DNA of 64,000 bases from DASQEH01 sp038237745 (GTDB lineage Bacteria > Actinomycetota > Actinomycetes > Propionibacteriales > Nocardioidaceae), in contig JBBRYJ010000003.1 of the NCBI GenBank assembly GCA_038237745.1, forward strand, positions 124,001-188,000. The letters are read 5' to 3'. Shown one piece after another: positions 43,383 to 52,182 of this stretch. The number at the start of each line of letters is the position of its first letter. Position 1 is the first letter of the stretch. Below the pieces are notes generated by a model, which worked only from the letters and a program-made list of their open reading frames with translations, made no database searches and was not told the origin of the DNA. The translations under genes and the position numbers were made by a program.

Positions 43383-44558
43383 ATGCGCAGATCCCAGGCA
43401 GTCACGCTCGCTCTCGTCTCGACGCTGGGCATCTCGCTGGGCGCGGGGGTGCAGCTGCCGGCCATGGGAGCCGCCGCCAAACCCACGCCGCCCCCCGGGA
43501 GCCATCTGCGGAACCCCCCGGAGTCGCGCTGGAGCGTGAACGGCACGGTGTTCGCCATCGCGCAGACGGCCAAGCGGGTGTACGTGGGCGGCAACTTCTC
43601 GTCTGTCACGAGGAACTCCGACGGCCTCAGGCTCCGGCGGGTCGACCTTGCCGCGTTCGATCGGGCCAGTGGCGGGCTCATCCGGACATGGAGGCCCGAG
43701 TCCGACGGCGTCGTGCGCACCCTCGCGACCTTCCCGGCCGGTGACAAGCTCTACGTGGGAGGAAGCTTCTCGGCGCTCAACGGAGCACCGGAGTCGAATG
43801 TCGCCGCTCTGCGGCTCTCGGACGGGAGCACCGACCCGGTCTGGCAGGGCGCAACCGACCGCATTGTGCGCGACGTCCTCGTGCGCAGGAAGCGGGTCTA
43901 CCTCGCGGGTGCGTTCAGGACTGTCGACGGGGCACCTGCCCGCTCGCTGACGGCCCTGCGACGCGGCAACGGAAGCCTGGTGCCAGGATGGGACGCCCAG
44001 GTCGGCGGTGGGCTGGTCGACACCTTGGCCAGGGCGCCGGGAGGCGTCGATCTGTTCGCCGGCGGGACTTTCAGCTCGCTCGGGGGGAGACCGAGGGAGA
44101 ACCTCGGCTCGGTGGCCTTCTCCAACGGCGCCGTGTCGTCGTGGGCGCCACAGTCTCCCTGCTCCCGCTGCTTCGTGCTCGACGTCGCGGCATCTGCCAC
44201 CACGGTGTTTACCGGCCTGGCCGGACCGGGGGGCGCGGTTCAGGCGTTCAGGTCCGGCGCCGTGACACCCTTGTGGACACGCCACACCAACGGGGACGTG
44301 CAGGTGGTGCACTACTCCAACCACCGAGTGTTCGCTGGCGGGCACTTCGTCAAGGTCGCAGGTGTGCAGCGCTCTCAGATGGTGGAGATGCGCCAAGGTG
44401 ACGGCAGACTGACCGGCTTCTCACCGCGCTTCGCCAGCCCGAGCCACCCTGGCGTATGGGCCATCCGCTCCGGCCGCGACGGCCTCCGGGTCGGTGGGGG
44501 CTTCACCGGCATCCAGGGTCACGACTACTCGGGGTTCTGCATCTTCGGCCTGCGGTAG
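43383..44558 (+). CDS. Secreted beta-propeller protein (DUF5122-like repeats)
   Basis: 391 residues with a signal peptide at 1-30 (ending MGA). Repeated blades with the delta-60/DUF5122 pattern: RVYVGGNFSSVTRNSDG, KLYVGGSFSALNGAPESN, RVYLAGAFRTVDGAPARS, DLFAGGTFSSLGGRPREN, RVFAGGHFVKVAGVQRS and GLRVGGGFTGIQGHDYSG. Two cysteines in SPCSRCFV could form a disulphide. It has no catalytic residues that I can identify and is probably a binding or adhesive protein outside the cell. The 155-base AT-richer region upstream (43228-43382) probably holds its own promoter. It interrupts the hut gene order. Confidence 0.82.
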   Translation: MRRSQAVTLALVSTLGISLGAGVQLPAMGAAAKPTPPPGSHLRNPPESRWSVNGTVFAIAQTAKRVYVGGNFSSVTRNSDGLRLRRVDLAAFDRASGGLIRTWRPESDGVVRTLATFPAGDKLYVGGSFSALNGAPESNVAALRLSDGSTDPVWQGATDRIVRDVLVRRKRVYLAGAFRTVDGAPARSLTALRRGNGSLVPGWDAQVGGGLVDTLARAPGGVDLFAGGTFSSLGGRPRENLGSVAFSNGAVSSWAPQSPCSRCFVLDVAASATTVFTGLAGPGGAVQAFRSGAVTPLWTRHTNGDVQVVHYSNHRVFAGGHFVKVAGVQRSQMVEMRQGDGRLTGFSPRFASPSHPGVWAIRSGRDGLRVGGGFTGIQGHDYSGFCIFGLR

Positions 44559-44572
44559 AGGGGAGCCTGTGC

Positions 44573-45169
44573 TCACCAGCTCCCGCGGTGGACGACGTCG
44601 TCGAGCTGCCTGCGGCCACGGGTGAGCGAGGGCGACGGCCGGTCCTCGGCTCGGTGGCCGATCGAGATGGCTCCGATGGGCGTGTAGTGCTCGGGAACAG
44701 AGAATTCGGCGCTGAATCTGGTGGTCATGTCGGGCGGGATGCCGAAGAAGCAGGCGCCCAGATTCTCGTCGGCCACGGTGAGAAGCATGAGCAGCGACGC
44801 CATTCCAGTGTCGATGTCCCAGTAGGGCACCGGCCAGCGCGACTCGTCGCGGTCCGTCCACCCCTTGTCAGGTGCCGCATACCTCTCCAGGTACTCACGC
44901 TTGCACGACAGAGGCACGACGATGACGGGCGCCCGGCGCATCCCGGCCGACCAGGCGTTGTCGCCCCCGGAGTCGGGGGTCGTTGCCTCCCAGAAGCGCG
45001 AGACGTCGGCCGGCTGGTCGAGCAGGAGGAACGCCCAGCCCTGGCTGAACCCGGCGCTCGGCGCCCGCATGGCGTTGGACAAGATGCGCTCGGTCGTGGC
45101 GGGATCGACCGGCTGGTCGGTGTAGTTGCGCACCATCCGTCGGCGTTGCACGACGCGCTGGAACTCCAT
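44573..45169 (-). CDS. Nitroreductase family protein
   Basis: 198 residues from the ATG at 45169. The FMN-binding pattern of nitroreductases is present: VVQRRRMVRNYTDQPVDPAT, MRAPSAGFSQGWAFLLLD, DTGMASLLMLLTVADENLGA and FSVPEHYTPIGAISIGHRA. It is a cytoplasmic flavin oxidoreductase of unknown substrate. It starts five bases after the membrane spermidine-synthase-like gene, so the two probably form an operon. A long open frame running in from the right belongs to antisense of that gene and is not used. Confidence 0.9.
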   Translation of the reverse strand: MEFQRVVQRRRMVRNYTDQPVDPATTERILSNAMRAPSAGFSQGWAFLLLDQPADVSRFWEATTPDSGGDNAWSAGMRRAPVIVVPLSCKREYLERYAAPDKGWTDRDESRWPVPYWDIDTGMASLLMLLTVADENLGACFFGIPPDMTTRFSAEFSVPEHYTPIGAISIGHRAEDRPSPSLTRGRRQLDDVVHRGSW

Positions 45170-45174
45170 GGCTC

Positions 45175-47211
45175 CTACTTTCTCGACGACGCCAAGGCGT
45201 GAGGAGGCGACCCGGACGAGGAGTCGTCCGTTCGCGGCATGACCAGATAGGCGGCGAGGTAGAGACCGGCGCACACGATGAGCAGCGCGCGGTACCCGAC
45301 GGCCAGAGCAAGGTACTCGAGGCAGCCGCCGACCATCGCGCCGAGAAGGTTCGTCCCGAACGCCGTCGTCGGGTCCGCGCTGGAGTCGAACCGCTTCGCG
45401 AAGATGACGTTGGCAGCCATGATCGGAACGAAGGCCAGGAGCAGAGCGACGAACAGCCGCGGGACCAGCGGGAGCGACAAGACGATCGACGTGGGCACCA
45501 GCCAGGCCAGCAGCAGGCCGCCGAAGAGGATCACGTACATCGAGCGCAGCGGGGGCACCTCGACCCGTCGTGTCACCTCTACCGCCGCGAGCACCGCGAT
45601 CAGCACGCCACCGAACACCAGGGCGTTGACCAGCCACGTCGTGCCGAAGTACAGAGCGAAGCCGGTCACGTTCTTCGTCTCCAGCAACAGAAAGGCGACA
45701 CCGAGCAGGAACAGGTCTCGGTAGCGCCACATCGTGCGGACCTGCCGGGCACCGCCGACCACGCCTATCGCCACGGCGCTGACGATCAGGATCAGGCCGA
45801 GCGTGACGAGGTAGACGCCAGGGATCCCGAAGAGCCCCGCCCCGTCCTCGACGTAGAGGAAGGGGTGGTCGTCGGTCGACGGCGACGGTGCCGAGGCGCT
45901 GGGCTGCCAGGTGGCGTCGCACTGCTGGTCGGCTTGGGTGAGCCCGACCACGAAGACCGCGAGCGAGATCGCCTGGGGGTCGGACAGCAGACAGGGGGCG
46001 TGGCCGAACGCCTGGTCCATGGTGTTGCCCAGCCGGTCGACGAGCCACGGCTCGCGGTAGAAGTTGTACATCGAGAACGCGCCACCGGGGGCGAGGTGGT
46101 CGCGGGCCGACACCATCGCCTGCTCGGTGAACAGGTAGCTCTCCAGCCTCAGGGCACTCGCCCCGGACACCAGCGTGAGCGAGTCAGGGAGTGCGAAGAG
46201 GATCAGGTCGTACCGCGTGTCCGTGCGCTCCAGGAACGCTCTGCCGTCGTTGACGTACGTCGTGACCCGTGGGTCCTGGTAGGCGCCGTCGGGGTTGTGC
46301 TCCCGGCCGAACTCGAGCAGGCTCGGGTCGATCTCGACGGCGTCGACATGCTGCACCCCATGCGTGAGCGCGATCGACACGTCGGTGCCCGTACCGGCGC
46401 CGACGATCAGCACGTCCTTGGGGGGATTCGTCACCCGGCGGTACGGCTCGTCGTAGAACGGCTCCTCCTTGAGCCGGGTGGCGGCCGTCGTCAGGCGCTG
46501 GTGCGGGATTCCGTTGACGTAGACCTGCCACTCAGTGCCGCCGTTACCGTCGGGCTGCTCGAACGTGCTCACCTGGTAGTACGGCGACCAGAAGACCCCC
46601 TTGTCGTGCACCAGCGGGTAGGTGAACATCGCGAGGGTCGCGATCAGCAGCGTCACGGACACCGACGTACCAGCCGCTCCCAGCAGGACGACGAACAAGG
46701 CCGAGACGACCACGAACCAGACCAACGGCGGCGTGCCCGAGAAGGAGCAGACCGTGAACAGCGTGATGCCTATCAGTGAGCCGATCAGGTCGTAGCGGTA
46801 GGCGTCGAGCCGTGGCATGGCCTTGAAGCACTCGGCCACCAGCTCGCCCGGACCGGCCATGATGGCCGCCACCGTCAGGAAGATGACGGGGAGGGTGACC
46901 CAGATAGGCGGGCCAGACGTGCTCAGGCTGGTGAAGAAGATGACGGAGGCGTCCTGCCGGTCGACCGTGACGGGGTACGCCGACAGGAAGCCCACGAGGG
47001 CCAGCAGCGCGACGGGAGAGTAGAGGGGCTGACCGCGGTGCGGCTTCGCCGCCCGGAGGAAGCCGAGTCCGATCCCGAGGAAGGAGCCGAGGAGGACGAA
47101 GTTGCTGAAGTAGCTGAGGTGGACGACTTCGGCGCCGGACCAGCGAATGAGACTGAGCTCGAGGAACAGCATCAAGACGCTTGCGAGGAGCAGGCGCAGC
47201 CGAGTCGACAC
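45175..47211 (-). CDS. Membrane protein with spermidine-synthase-like domain
   Basis: 678 residues. About six membrane helices (residues 8-190) come first, then a methyltransferase-like spermidine synthase fold (VLIVGAGTGTDVSIALTHG, VDAVEIDPSLLEFGREHN, TYVNDGRAFLERTDTRYDLI), then about seven more helices. This helix-enzyme-helix fusion is known in bacteria but its product is not settled; a polyamine or polyamine-like lipid modification is possible. It is transcribed with the nitroreductase gene. Confidence 0.85.
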   Translation of the reverse strand: MSTRLRLLLASVLMLFLELSLIRWSGAEVVHLSYFSNFVLLGSFLGIGLGFLRAAKPHRGQPLYSPVALLALVGFLSAYPVTVDRQDASVIFFTSLSTSGPPIWVTLPVIFLTVAAIMAGPGELVAECFKAMPRLDAYRYDLIGSLIGITLFTVCSFSGTPPLVWFVVVSALFVVLLGAAGTSVSVTLLIATLAMFTYPLVHDKGVFWSPYYQVSTFEQPDGNGGTEWQVYVNGIPHQRLTTAATRLKEEPFYDEPYRRVTNPPKDVLIVGAGTGTDVSIALTHGVQHVDAVEIDPSLLEFGREHNPDGAYQDPRVTTYVNDGRAFLERTDTRYDLILFALPDSLTLVSGASALRLESYLFTEQAMVSARDHLAPGGAFSMYNFYREPWLVDRLGNTMDQAFGHAPCLLSDPQAISLAVFVVGLTQADQQCDATWQPSASAPSPSTDDHPFLYVEDGAGLFGIPGVYLVTLGLILIVSAVAIGVVGGARQVRTMWRYRDLFLLGVAFLLLETKNVTGFALYFGTTWLVNALVFGGVLIAVLAAVEVTRRVEVPPLRSMYVILFGGLLLAWLVPTSIVLSLPLVPRLFVALLLAFVPIMAANVIFAKRFDSSADPTTAFGTNLLGAMVGGCLEYLALAVGYRALLIVCAGLYLAAYLVMPRTDDSSSGSPPHALASSRK

Positions 47212-47356
47212 CGGTTTCCTCTCGTCAGGGTCTCCCCGTCGCGCGCCGCCCGGGGCACGCAGGCACAGGCCTGGGGCAGCGGAGCGCGCGGCTCATTGTC
47301 ACACGCCCGATCCGTCCGCGGTCAGCCATGCGGGTCTGTTCTGACATATTGCTGAG

Positions 47357-48598
47357 GTGACCTTCGAGCAGATGTGGCGCGACCTCCTGCCAGTCGGCAG
47401 GGACGCCTCGACCGGAGGATATCGACGTGCTCCCTTCGCATCGGCCGAGCGGGAGTGCGCGGCCTGGTACGCCGAGGAGGCATCGCGCCGACAGCTCGAG
47501 ATCGAGCAGGACGGCCAGGGCAACGCGATCGCCTGGTGGCGCCCCGACCCGGTTCGAGACGCTGCGACGGGTTCCGGTCGGGTCGCAGACGAGGCGCCCG
47601 CTCAGGGAGTCCTGATCGGGTCGCACCTCGACTCGGTGGACAACGGTGGCGCATACGACGGCCCTCTCGGCGTCGTCTCGTCGTTCGCGGCCATCGACCT
47701 GCTGCGTGAGCGAGGGGTGAACCCGGCAAGGCCGATCGGCGTGGCCCTGTTCGTCGAGGAGGAGGGGTCCAGGTTCGGCGTCGCCTGTCTCGGGTCCCGA
47801 CTGGCCACCGGTCGGCTGGCGCCTTCGGTGGCGGCGGAGCTGCGAGACACTGAGGGCGTGTTCCTGGGAGATGCCATGTCGGCTGCGGGGCTCGAGCCGC
47901 AGCTGGGCACGTCTCCCCTGCTCGACGGGGTCGGCGTGTTCGTCGAGCTGCACGTCGAACAGGGCAGGGACCTCGTCGACCGCCGTCGGCCAGTGGCGGT
48001 CGCGTCGGCGAGCTGGGCTCACGGCCGGTGGCGGTTCGACTTCACTGGCGAGCCGAACCATGCCGGAGCAACCCGGATGGAGGACCGGCACGACCCGATG
48101 CTCACCTATGCCATGACGGTGCTGGCCGCGAACAAGCAGGCCCGGCTGGCCGGCGCCCGGGCCACCTTCGGACGCCTCGCGGTCCGGCCGAACGCCACCA
48201 ACGCCATACCCGAACAGGTGCAGGCGTGGCTTGACGCCCGCGGAGAGGACTCCGAGCTCCTCGGTTCGCTGGTGCACGGCATCACCCGGCTGGCCGCGGA
48301 GCGGGCCGCCCGCGACGGTACGAACGTCGACGTGACGGAGGAGTCGGCATCTCCGACCGTCGACTTCGACGCGGCGCTTGCGTCCACGCTGGCGGGCATC
48401 CTCGGCGACGCACCTCTCATCGCGACCGGAGCCGGCCACGACGCCGGCATCCTGCAGCTCGCGGGGATTCCGTCGGCGATGCTTTTCGTGCGCAACCCCA
48501 CGGGAGTCTCGCACTCCCCCGAGGAGTACGCAGAGACCGCCGACTGCATTGAGGGTGTCGAGGCGCTCGCGGCCGTCCTCACGGAGCTCGCAGGGTGA
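47357..48598 (+). CDS. M20 family amidohydrolase (allantoate/carbamoyl-amino-acid hydrolase type), likely N-formylglutamate hydrolase
   Basis: 413 residues from a GTG. Metal-binding blocks of the M20 amidase group: LIGSHLDSVDNGGAYDGPLG, VALFVEEEGSRFGVACLGSR, VFVELHVEQGRDLV, FTGEPNHAGATRMEDRHDPM and GHDAGILQLAGIPSAMLFVR. Relatives hydrolyse allantoate or N-carbamoyl amino acids. Here it is coupled to hutF (GTGA overlap) and hutI, and no typical HutG deformylase is in the window. HutF yields N-formylglutamate, so I infer that this enzyme releases formate and glutamate. I recall the same gene order in Streptomyces. It has its own upstream region of 145 bases. Confidence 0.82.
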   Translation: MTFEQMWRDLLPVGRDASTGGYRRAPFASAERECAAWYAEEASRRQLEIEQDGQGNAIAWWRPDPVRDAATGSGRVADEAPAQGVLIGSHLDSVDNGGAYDGPLGVVSSFAAIDLLRERGVNPARPIGVALFVEEEGSRFGVACLGSRLATGRLAPSVAAELRDTEGVFLGDAMSAAGLEPQLGTSPLLDGVGVFVELHVEQGRDLVDRRRPVAVASASWAHGRWRFDFTGEPNHAGATRMEDRHDPMLTYAMTVLAANKQARLAGARATFGRLAVRPNATNAIPEQVQAWLDARGEDSELLGSLVHGITRLAAERAARDGTNVDVTEESASPTVDFDAALASTLAGILGDAPLIATGAGHDAGILQLAGIPSAMLFVRNPTGVSHSPEEYAETADCIEGVEALAAVLTELAG

Positions 48599-49914
48599 CG
48601 ACGTACTGGTGCGAGCGGGCATTGGCCGGCGACGGTGACCTCATCGAAGGCCTCGTCGTGGAGACGACGGGCACGCACATCACCTCGACCCGGCCCGCCA
48701 GCATCGCACCGGAGGGTTGCGTCCAGCTGGTGGGGTTGACCGTCCCGGGATTCGCGAACACCCACAGCCACGCGTTCCACCGCGCGTTGCGAGGCCGCAC
48801 CCAGCGCGAGGAGGGCGGGAGCTTCTGGACCTGGCGGGACGCGATGTACGACGTCGCCGAGCGGCTCGATCCAGAAAGTTGCTACGCACTCGCGTCGGCC
48901 ACCTACCGCGAGATGGCCCTGGCCGGAATAACAGCGGTCGGGGAGTTCCACTACCTCCACCACGGCGTTCGCGGCGAGCCGTACGACGATCCCAACGTGA
49001 TGGGACGCGCCGTGGTCCGGGCCGCCCGGGACGCAGGTCTGCGTATCGCGCTGCTCGACACGTGCTATCTGTCGTCGGGCTTCGGGGTGGCGCCGCAGGG
49101 TGCACAGCTGCGGTTCACCGACGGGGACGCAGCCGGTTGGGCGGCTCGGGTGGCAGAGCTCGACGACCATACCGACCCTGCCGTCGTGATCGGCAGCGCC
49201 ATCCACTCCGTGCGTGCTGTCGGGCGAGACGACCTATCGGCTGTCGCGGCCGTGCGTCCCGGCGCCCCCCTTCACCTCCACCTGTCCGAGCAGGTGGCAG
49301 AGAACCGGGCCTGTATCGCGCAGTACGGCTGCACGCCCACACGCCTGCTCACCGAAGCGGGGGTTCTCGACGAGCGGACGACCGCAGTCCACGCGACGCA
49401 CCTCGCGGACGACGACGTCCGGCTCCTCGGTGACGCCGGATCGTACGTGTCGTTCTGCCCGACGACGGAGCGGGACCTGGCCGACGGCGTCGGCTCGGCG
49501 AGGGCGCTCGTCGAGGCGGGAGCGACCCTGACCCTCGGCACCGACAGCCACGCGGTCATCGACATGTCCGAGGAGATGCGTGCCGTCGAGCTCGACGCCC
49601 GGCTCGTGTCGCAGCGGCGCGGGCACTGGCAGTCGGCCGACCTGCTCGCCGCCGCGACGGTGAGCGGCCAGCAGTCGCTGGGCTTTGCCGATGCCGGGCG
49701 TATCGCCCCCGACCACTGGGCCGATCTCGTCACATTCGACCTGGAGAGTCCTCGGACCGCGGGAACAGGAGGCGGTGCGGAGGCCGTCGTCTTCGCAGCA
49801 AGCGCCGCCGACATCACCAGCGTCGTGGCGAGCGGCATTCTGCTCGAGAGAGACCCACAGGTGGTAGGCCGGCTGCTTCGTGACGCGATCGTGCCGCTGA
49901 TGGAGGGGCGATGA
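48595..49914 (+). CDS. hutF: Formimidoylglutamate deiminase
   Basis: 439 residues from a GTG overlapping the preceding stop codon. It belongs to the amidohydrolase superfamily: LTVPGFANTHSHAFHRALRG (first metal His pair), ITAVGEFHYLHHG, PLHLHLSEQVAENRACI, VHATHLADDDVRLL and TLTLGTDSHAVIDMSEEMRA (metal Asp). It deiminates N-formiminoglutamate to N-formylglutamate plus ammonia in the five-step histidine route. It is overlapped by hutI (ATGA), so the three genes M20-hutF-hutI are translationally coupled. Confidence 0.94.
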   Translation: MTTYWCERALAGDGDLIEGLVVETTGTHITSTRPASIAPEGCVQLVGLTVPGFANTHSHAFHRALRGRTQREEGGSFWTWRDAMYDVAERLDPESCYALASATYREMALAGITAVGEFHYLHHGVRGEPYDDPNVMGRAVVRAARDAGLRIALLDTCYLSSGFGVAPQGAQLRFTDGDAAGWAARVAELDDHTDPAVVIGSAIHSVRAVGRDDLSAVAAVRPGAPLHLHLSEQVAENRACIAQYGCTPTRLLTEAGVLDERTTAVHATHLADDDVRLLGDAGSYVSFCPTTERDLADGVGSARALVEAGATLTLGTDSHAVIDMSEEMRAVELDARLVSQRRGHWQSADLLAAATVSGQQSLGFADAGRIAPDHWADLVTFDLESPRTAGTGGGAEAVVFAASAADITSVVASGILLERDPQVVGRLLRDAIVPLMEGR

Positions 49915-51083
49915 CGTCGGTCCTGTTCGACAACATCGGTGAGCTGACGACCAACGACCCGACCCTGGGTGACCGGTCTCCACTGGGGTTGATCGCGCAG
50001 GCGGCGGTCCTGGTCGAGCGAGAGCGGGTCCAGTGGGTCGGTGGGCGACGCGACGCTGCGGCTGCCGACGAGGTCGTCGACCTCCAGGGAGCTGCCGTGG
50101 TTCCGGGCTTCGTCGACAGCCACGCGCACCTCGTCTTCGCGGGTGATCGTGCCGCGGAGTTCGCGGCGCGCATGGAGGGACGTGCCTACTCGGCCGGCGG
50201 TATCAAGGCGACCGTGGCTGCGACGCGGGCGGCACCCGACGACGTACTGCTGGCGAATACGGCACGGCTCGTACGTGAGATGGAGCGGCAGGGCACGACC
50301 ACATTCGAGATCAAGAGTGGGTACGGACTCACGACTGCCGACGAGGCGCGCGCGCTCGTGATCGCAGGCCAGTTCACCGCGGAGACGACGTACCTCGGGG
50401 CACATGTCGTGGCGCCGGAGTTCGAGAACGACCCGGTCGCCTACGTCGAGCTCGTGACCGGTGCCATGCTCGAGGCTGCAGCGCCACACGCGAAGTGGAT
50501 CGACGTCTTCTGCGAGCGGGGGGCGTTCGACGCCGACCAGGCTCGCGCCGTCCTCGAGGCGGGTGAGCGGGCGGGCCTTCAGCCGCGGGTGCACGCCAAC
50601 CAGCTAGGCCTCGGCCCCGGGGTCCGCGTCGCCTGCGAGGTGGGCGCAGCCGCCGCGGACCACTGCACCCACCTCAGCAGCTCGGACGTCACCGACCTGC
50701 GCGATGCCGGGGTCGTGGCCACCCTGCTGCCGGCCGTCGAGTTCTCCACCAGGTCGCCTTATCCGGACGCGCGCGCCCTGCTTGCGGCAGGCGTGACGGT
50801 CGCGCTCGCCAGCGACTGCAACCCAGGGTCGTGCTACTCGTCGTCCATCCCGCTGTGCATCGCACTCGCTGTCCGCGAGATGCGGATGTCCCCGGCGGAG
50901 GCGCTCTGGTCGGCGACCGCCGGGGGGGCGGCGGCGCTGAGACGCGACGACGTAGGGCGTCTCTGCGTGGGATCCCGAGCCGATCTCGCCGTGCTGGCGG
51001 CTCCGTCGTACATCCACCTCGCGTACCGGCCGGGAGTCCCACTGGTCGCCGCCGTGTATGCCGCGGGCCGTCGGCTGGCCTGA
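49911..51083 (+). CDS. hutI: Imidazolonepropionase
   Basis: 390 residues. VVPGFVDSHAHLVFAGDRAA, EFAARMEGRAYSAGGIKATV, TTFEIKSGYGLTTADEARAL, HVVAPEFENDPVAYVELV, LQPRVHANQLGLGPGVRVAC and VALASDCNPGSCYSSSIPLC are the conserved metal-site and substrate segments. It opens imidazolonepropionate to N-formiminoglutamate, the step between HutU and HutF. It is the last gene of the coupled hut trio. Confidence 0.96.
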   Translation: MTSVLFDNIGELTTNDPTLGDRSPLGLIAQAAVLVERERVQWVGGRRDAAAADEVVDLQGAAVVPGFVDSHAHLVFAGDRAAEFAARMEGRAYSAGGIKATVAATRAAPDDVLLANTARLVREMERQGTTTFEIKSGYGLTTADEARALVIAGQFTAETTYLGAHVVAPEFENDPVAYVELVTGAMLEAAAPHAKWIDVFCERGAFDADQARAVLEAGERAGLQPRVHANQLGLGPGVRVACEVGAAAADHCTHLSSSDVTDLRDAGVVATLLPAVEFSTRSPYPDARALLAAGVTVALASDCNPGSCYSSSIPLCIALAVREMRMSPAEALWSATAGGAAALRRDDVGRLCVGSRADLAVLAAPSYIHLAYRPGVPLVAAVYAAGRRLA

Positions 51084-51126
51084 CCGGTCGGCGGGATGGC
51101 GCCGTGATCGCCGAGACGCAGCCCCG

Positions 51127-52113
51127 TCAGTCCGGGTGAGCGCGAACCCGTATCCGGCTGGAGCGGGTAGAGCGCCCGTCATGGATCGCCACATTGATCT
51201 GCGGCGAGATCTTCTCGGCGAACCACAGCATGCGTAGCCGCCGGTCGGCCGGAGGGGTGAGCGGAGACAGCGACGCAAGGGCGTGCTTGGTCTCGATGTC
51301 GCAGGTGACGGTGCTGTCGGCGCGCCACAGCCGGACTCGGACGAGAGGCACTCCCAAAGTGCCGCCGGGATCGGAGTGGCCGCTCATGTCTCCGCCGGTT
51401 TCCCAGCTCGTCGTGACCGCCTCGGTGACGACGAGTGTCAGATCATCGACGAGACCGCTGGGATGAATGGTTCGAGTGACTGCGCACGGAGCCAGAGCTT
51501 CACTGCGGACGGTGCGAACGGACCGAAGGCTGTTATGGCGTCGGGCCAGCCCAGGTCATCGAGAGATGACAGGTGGTACGGCGGGAACACCTCGTCGTAG
51601 GGGCGGAAGTCGGGGTTGGGGCAGCCCTCGCCGTCGACGAGGATGAGCGGATGGCTCACCCGGGCCACATGCAGCTCTGCCGCCGGCCCGGCAACGGCAT
51701 CGAACAGGCACAGCAGGTCCACCGGCCAGCGCGTCGTCGAACTGCCGGTCCGAATGGTGCCAGGTAGCCCCGTTTCCGGCCTGCGTCGCAGGCGGGGACT
51801 GAGCCAGCACGGCGAGCGGCTCCTCTGTCCCGCCTCTCGTCGATCCGCCGTCGCAGCTGGCGATGATGGCGGAGGCTGACCTGGTAGCGAGCCACTCTTG
51901 CGGACGGAAGTCGACGTCGGAGGCGGCAGCCGGACCCAACCGGCTCGCGGATGCGAGGCGTACATCGGCGTTCAGCAGGGCGATCATGTGCTGGCCGCGA
52001 GCTCTCGCCTCTCGCGTGCGGAAGACGACCTGGTCGACCATGTCGCTCGTCGAGGAGCAGAAGCCCGCATGATGCGTGACAGGAGAAGATGCCTGCCTCG
52101 CTGTCTCGGTCAT
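51127..52113 (-). pseudogene. MEDS-like sensor plus RsbW-like ATPase, frameshifted twice
   Basis: Translation starts at the ATG at 52113 after a strong AGGAGG. The first frame gives an MEDS-type sensory region (THHAGFCSSTSDMVDQVVFR, TREARARGQHMIALL) down to about 51735. A second frame continues it (RWPVDLLCLFDAVAG, VSHPLILVDGEGCPNPDFRP) down to about 51460. The first frame then resumes with GLVDDLTLVVTEAVTTSWET and a degenerate C-terminus like that of serine-kinase ATPases. Both changes are needed, and each frame meets a stop alone. It is either a decayed gene or a gene with two sequence errors. It follows the GAF-ANTAR gene by 69 bases. Confidence 0.55.
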
Positions 52114-52182
52114 GGAAGCCTCCTGGCTCGCCCCCGTAGACGCCTCACGGAGTACGTCCGACGGTCGCTTCCTCGCGCTTCC

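Noticed and set aside
45199..46779. Long plus-strand open frame opposite the spermidine-synthase-like gene
   Set aside because: The minus-strand product has clear helices and a GAGTGTD cofactor motif. The plus-strand product is Arg/Glu-rich with no recognisable fold.
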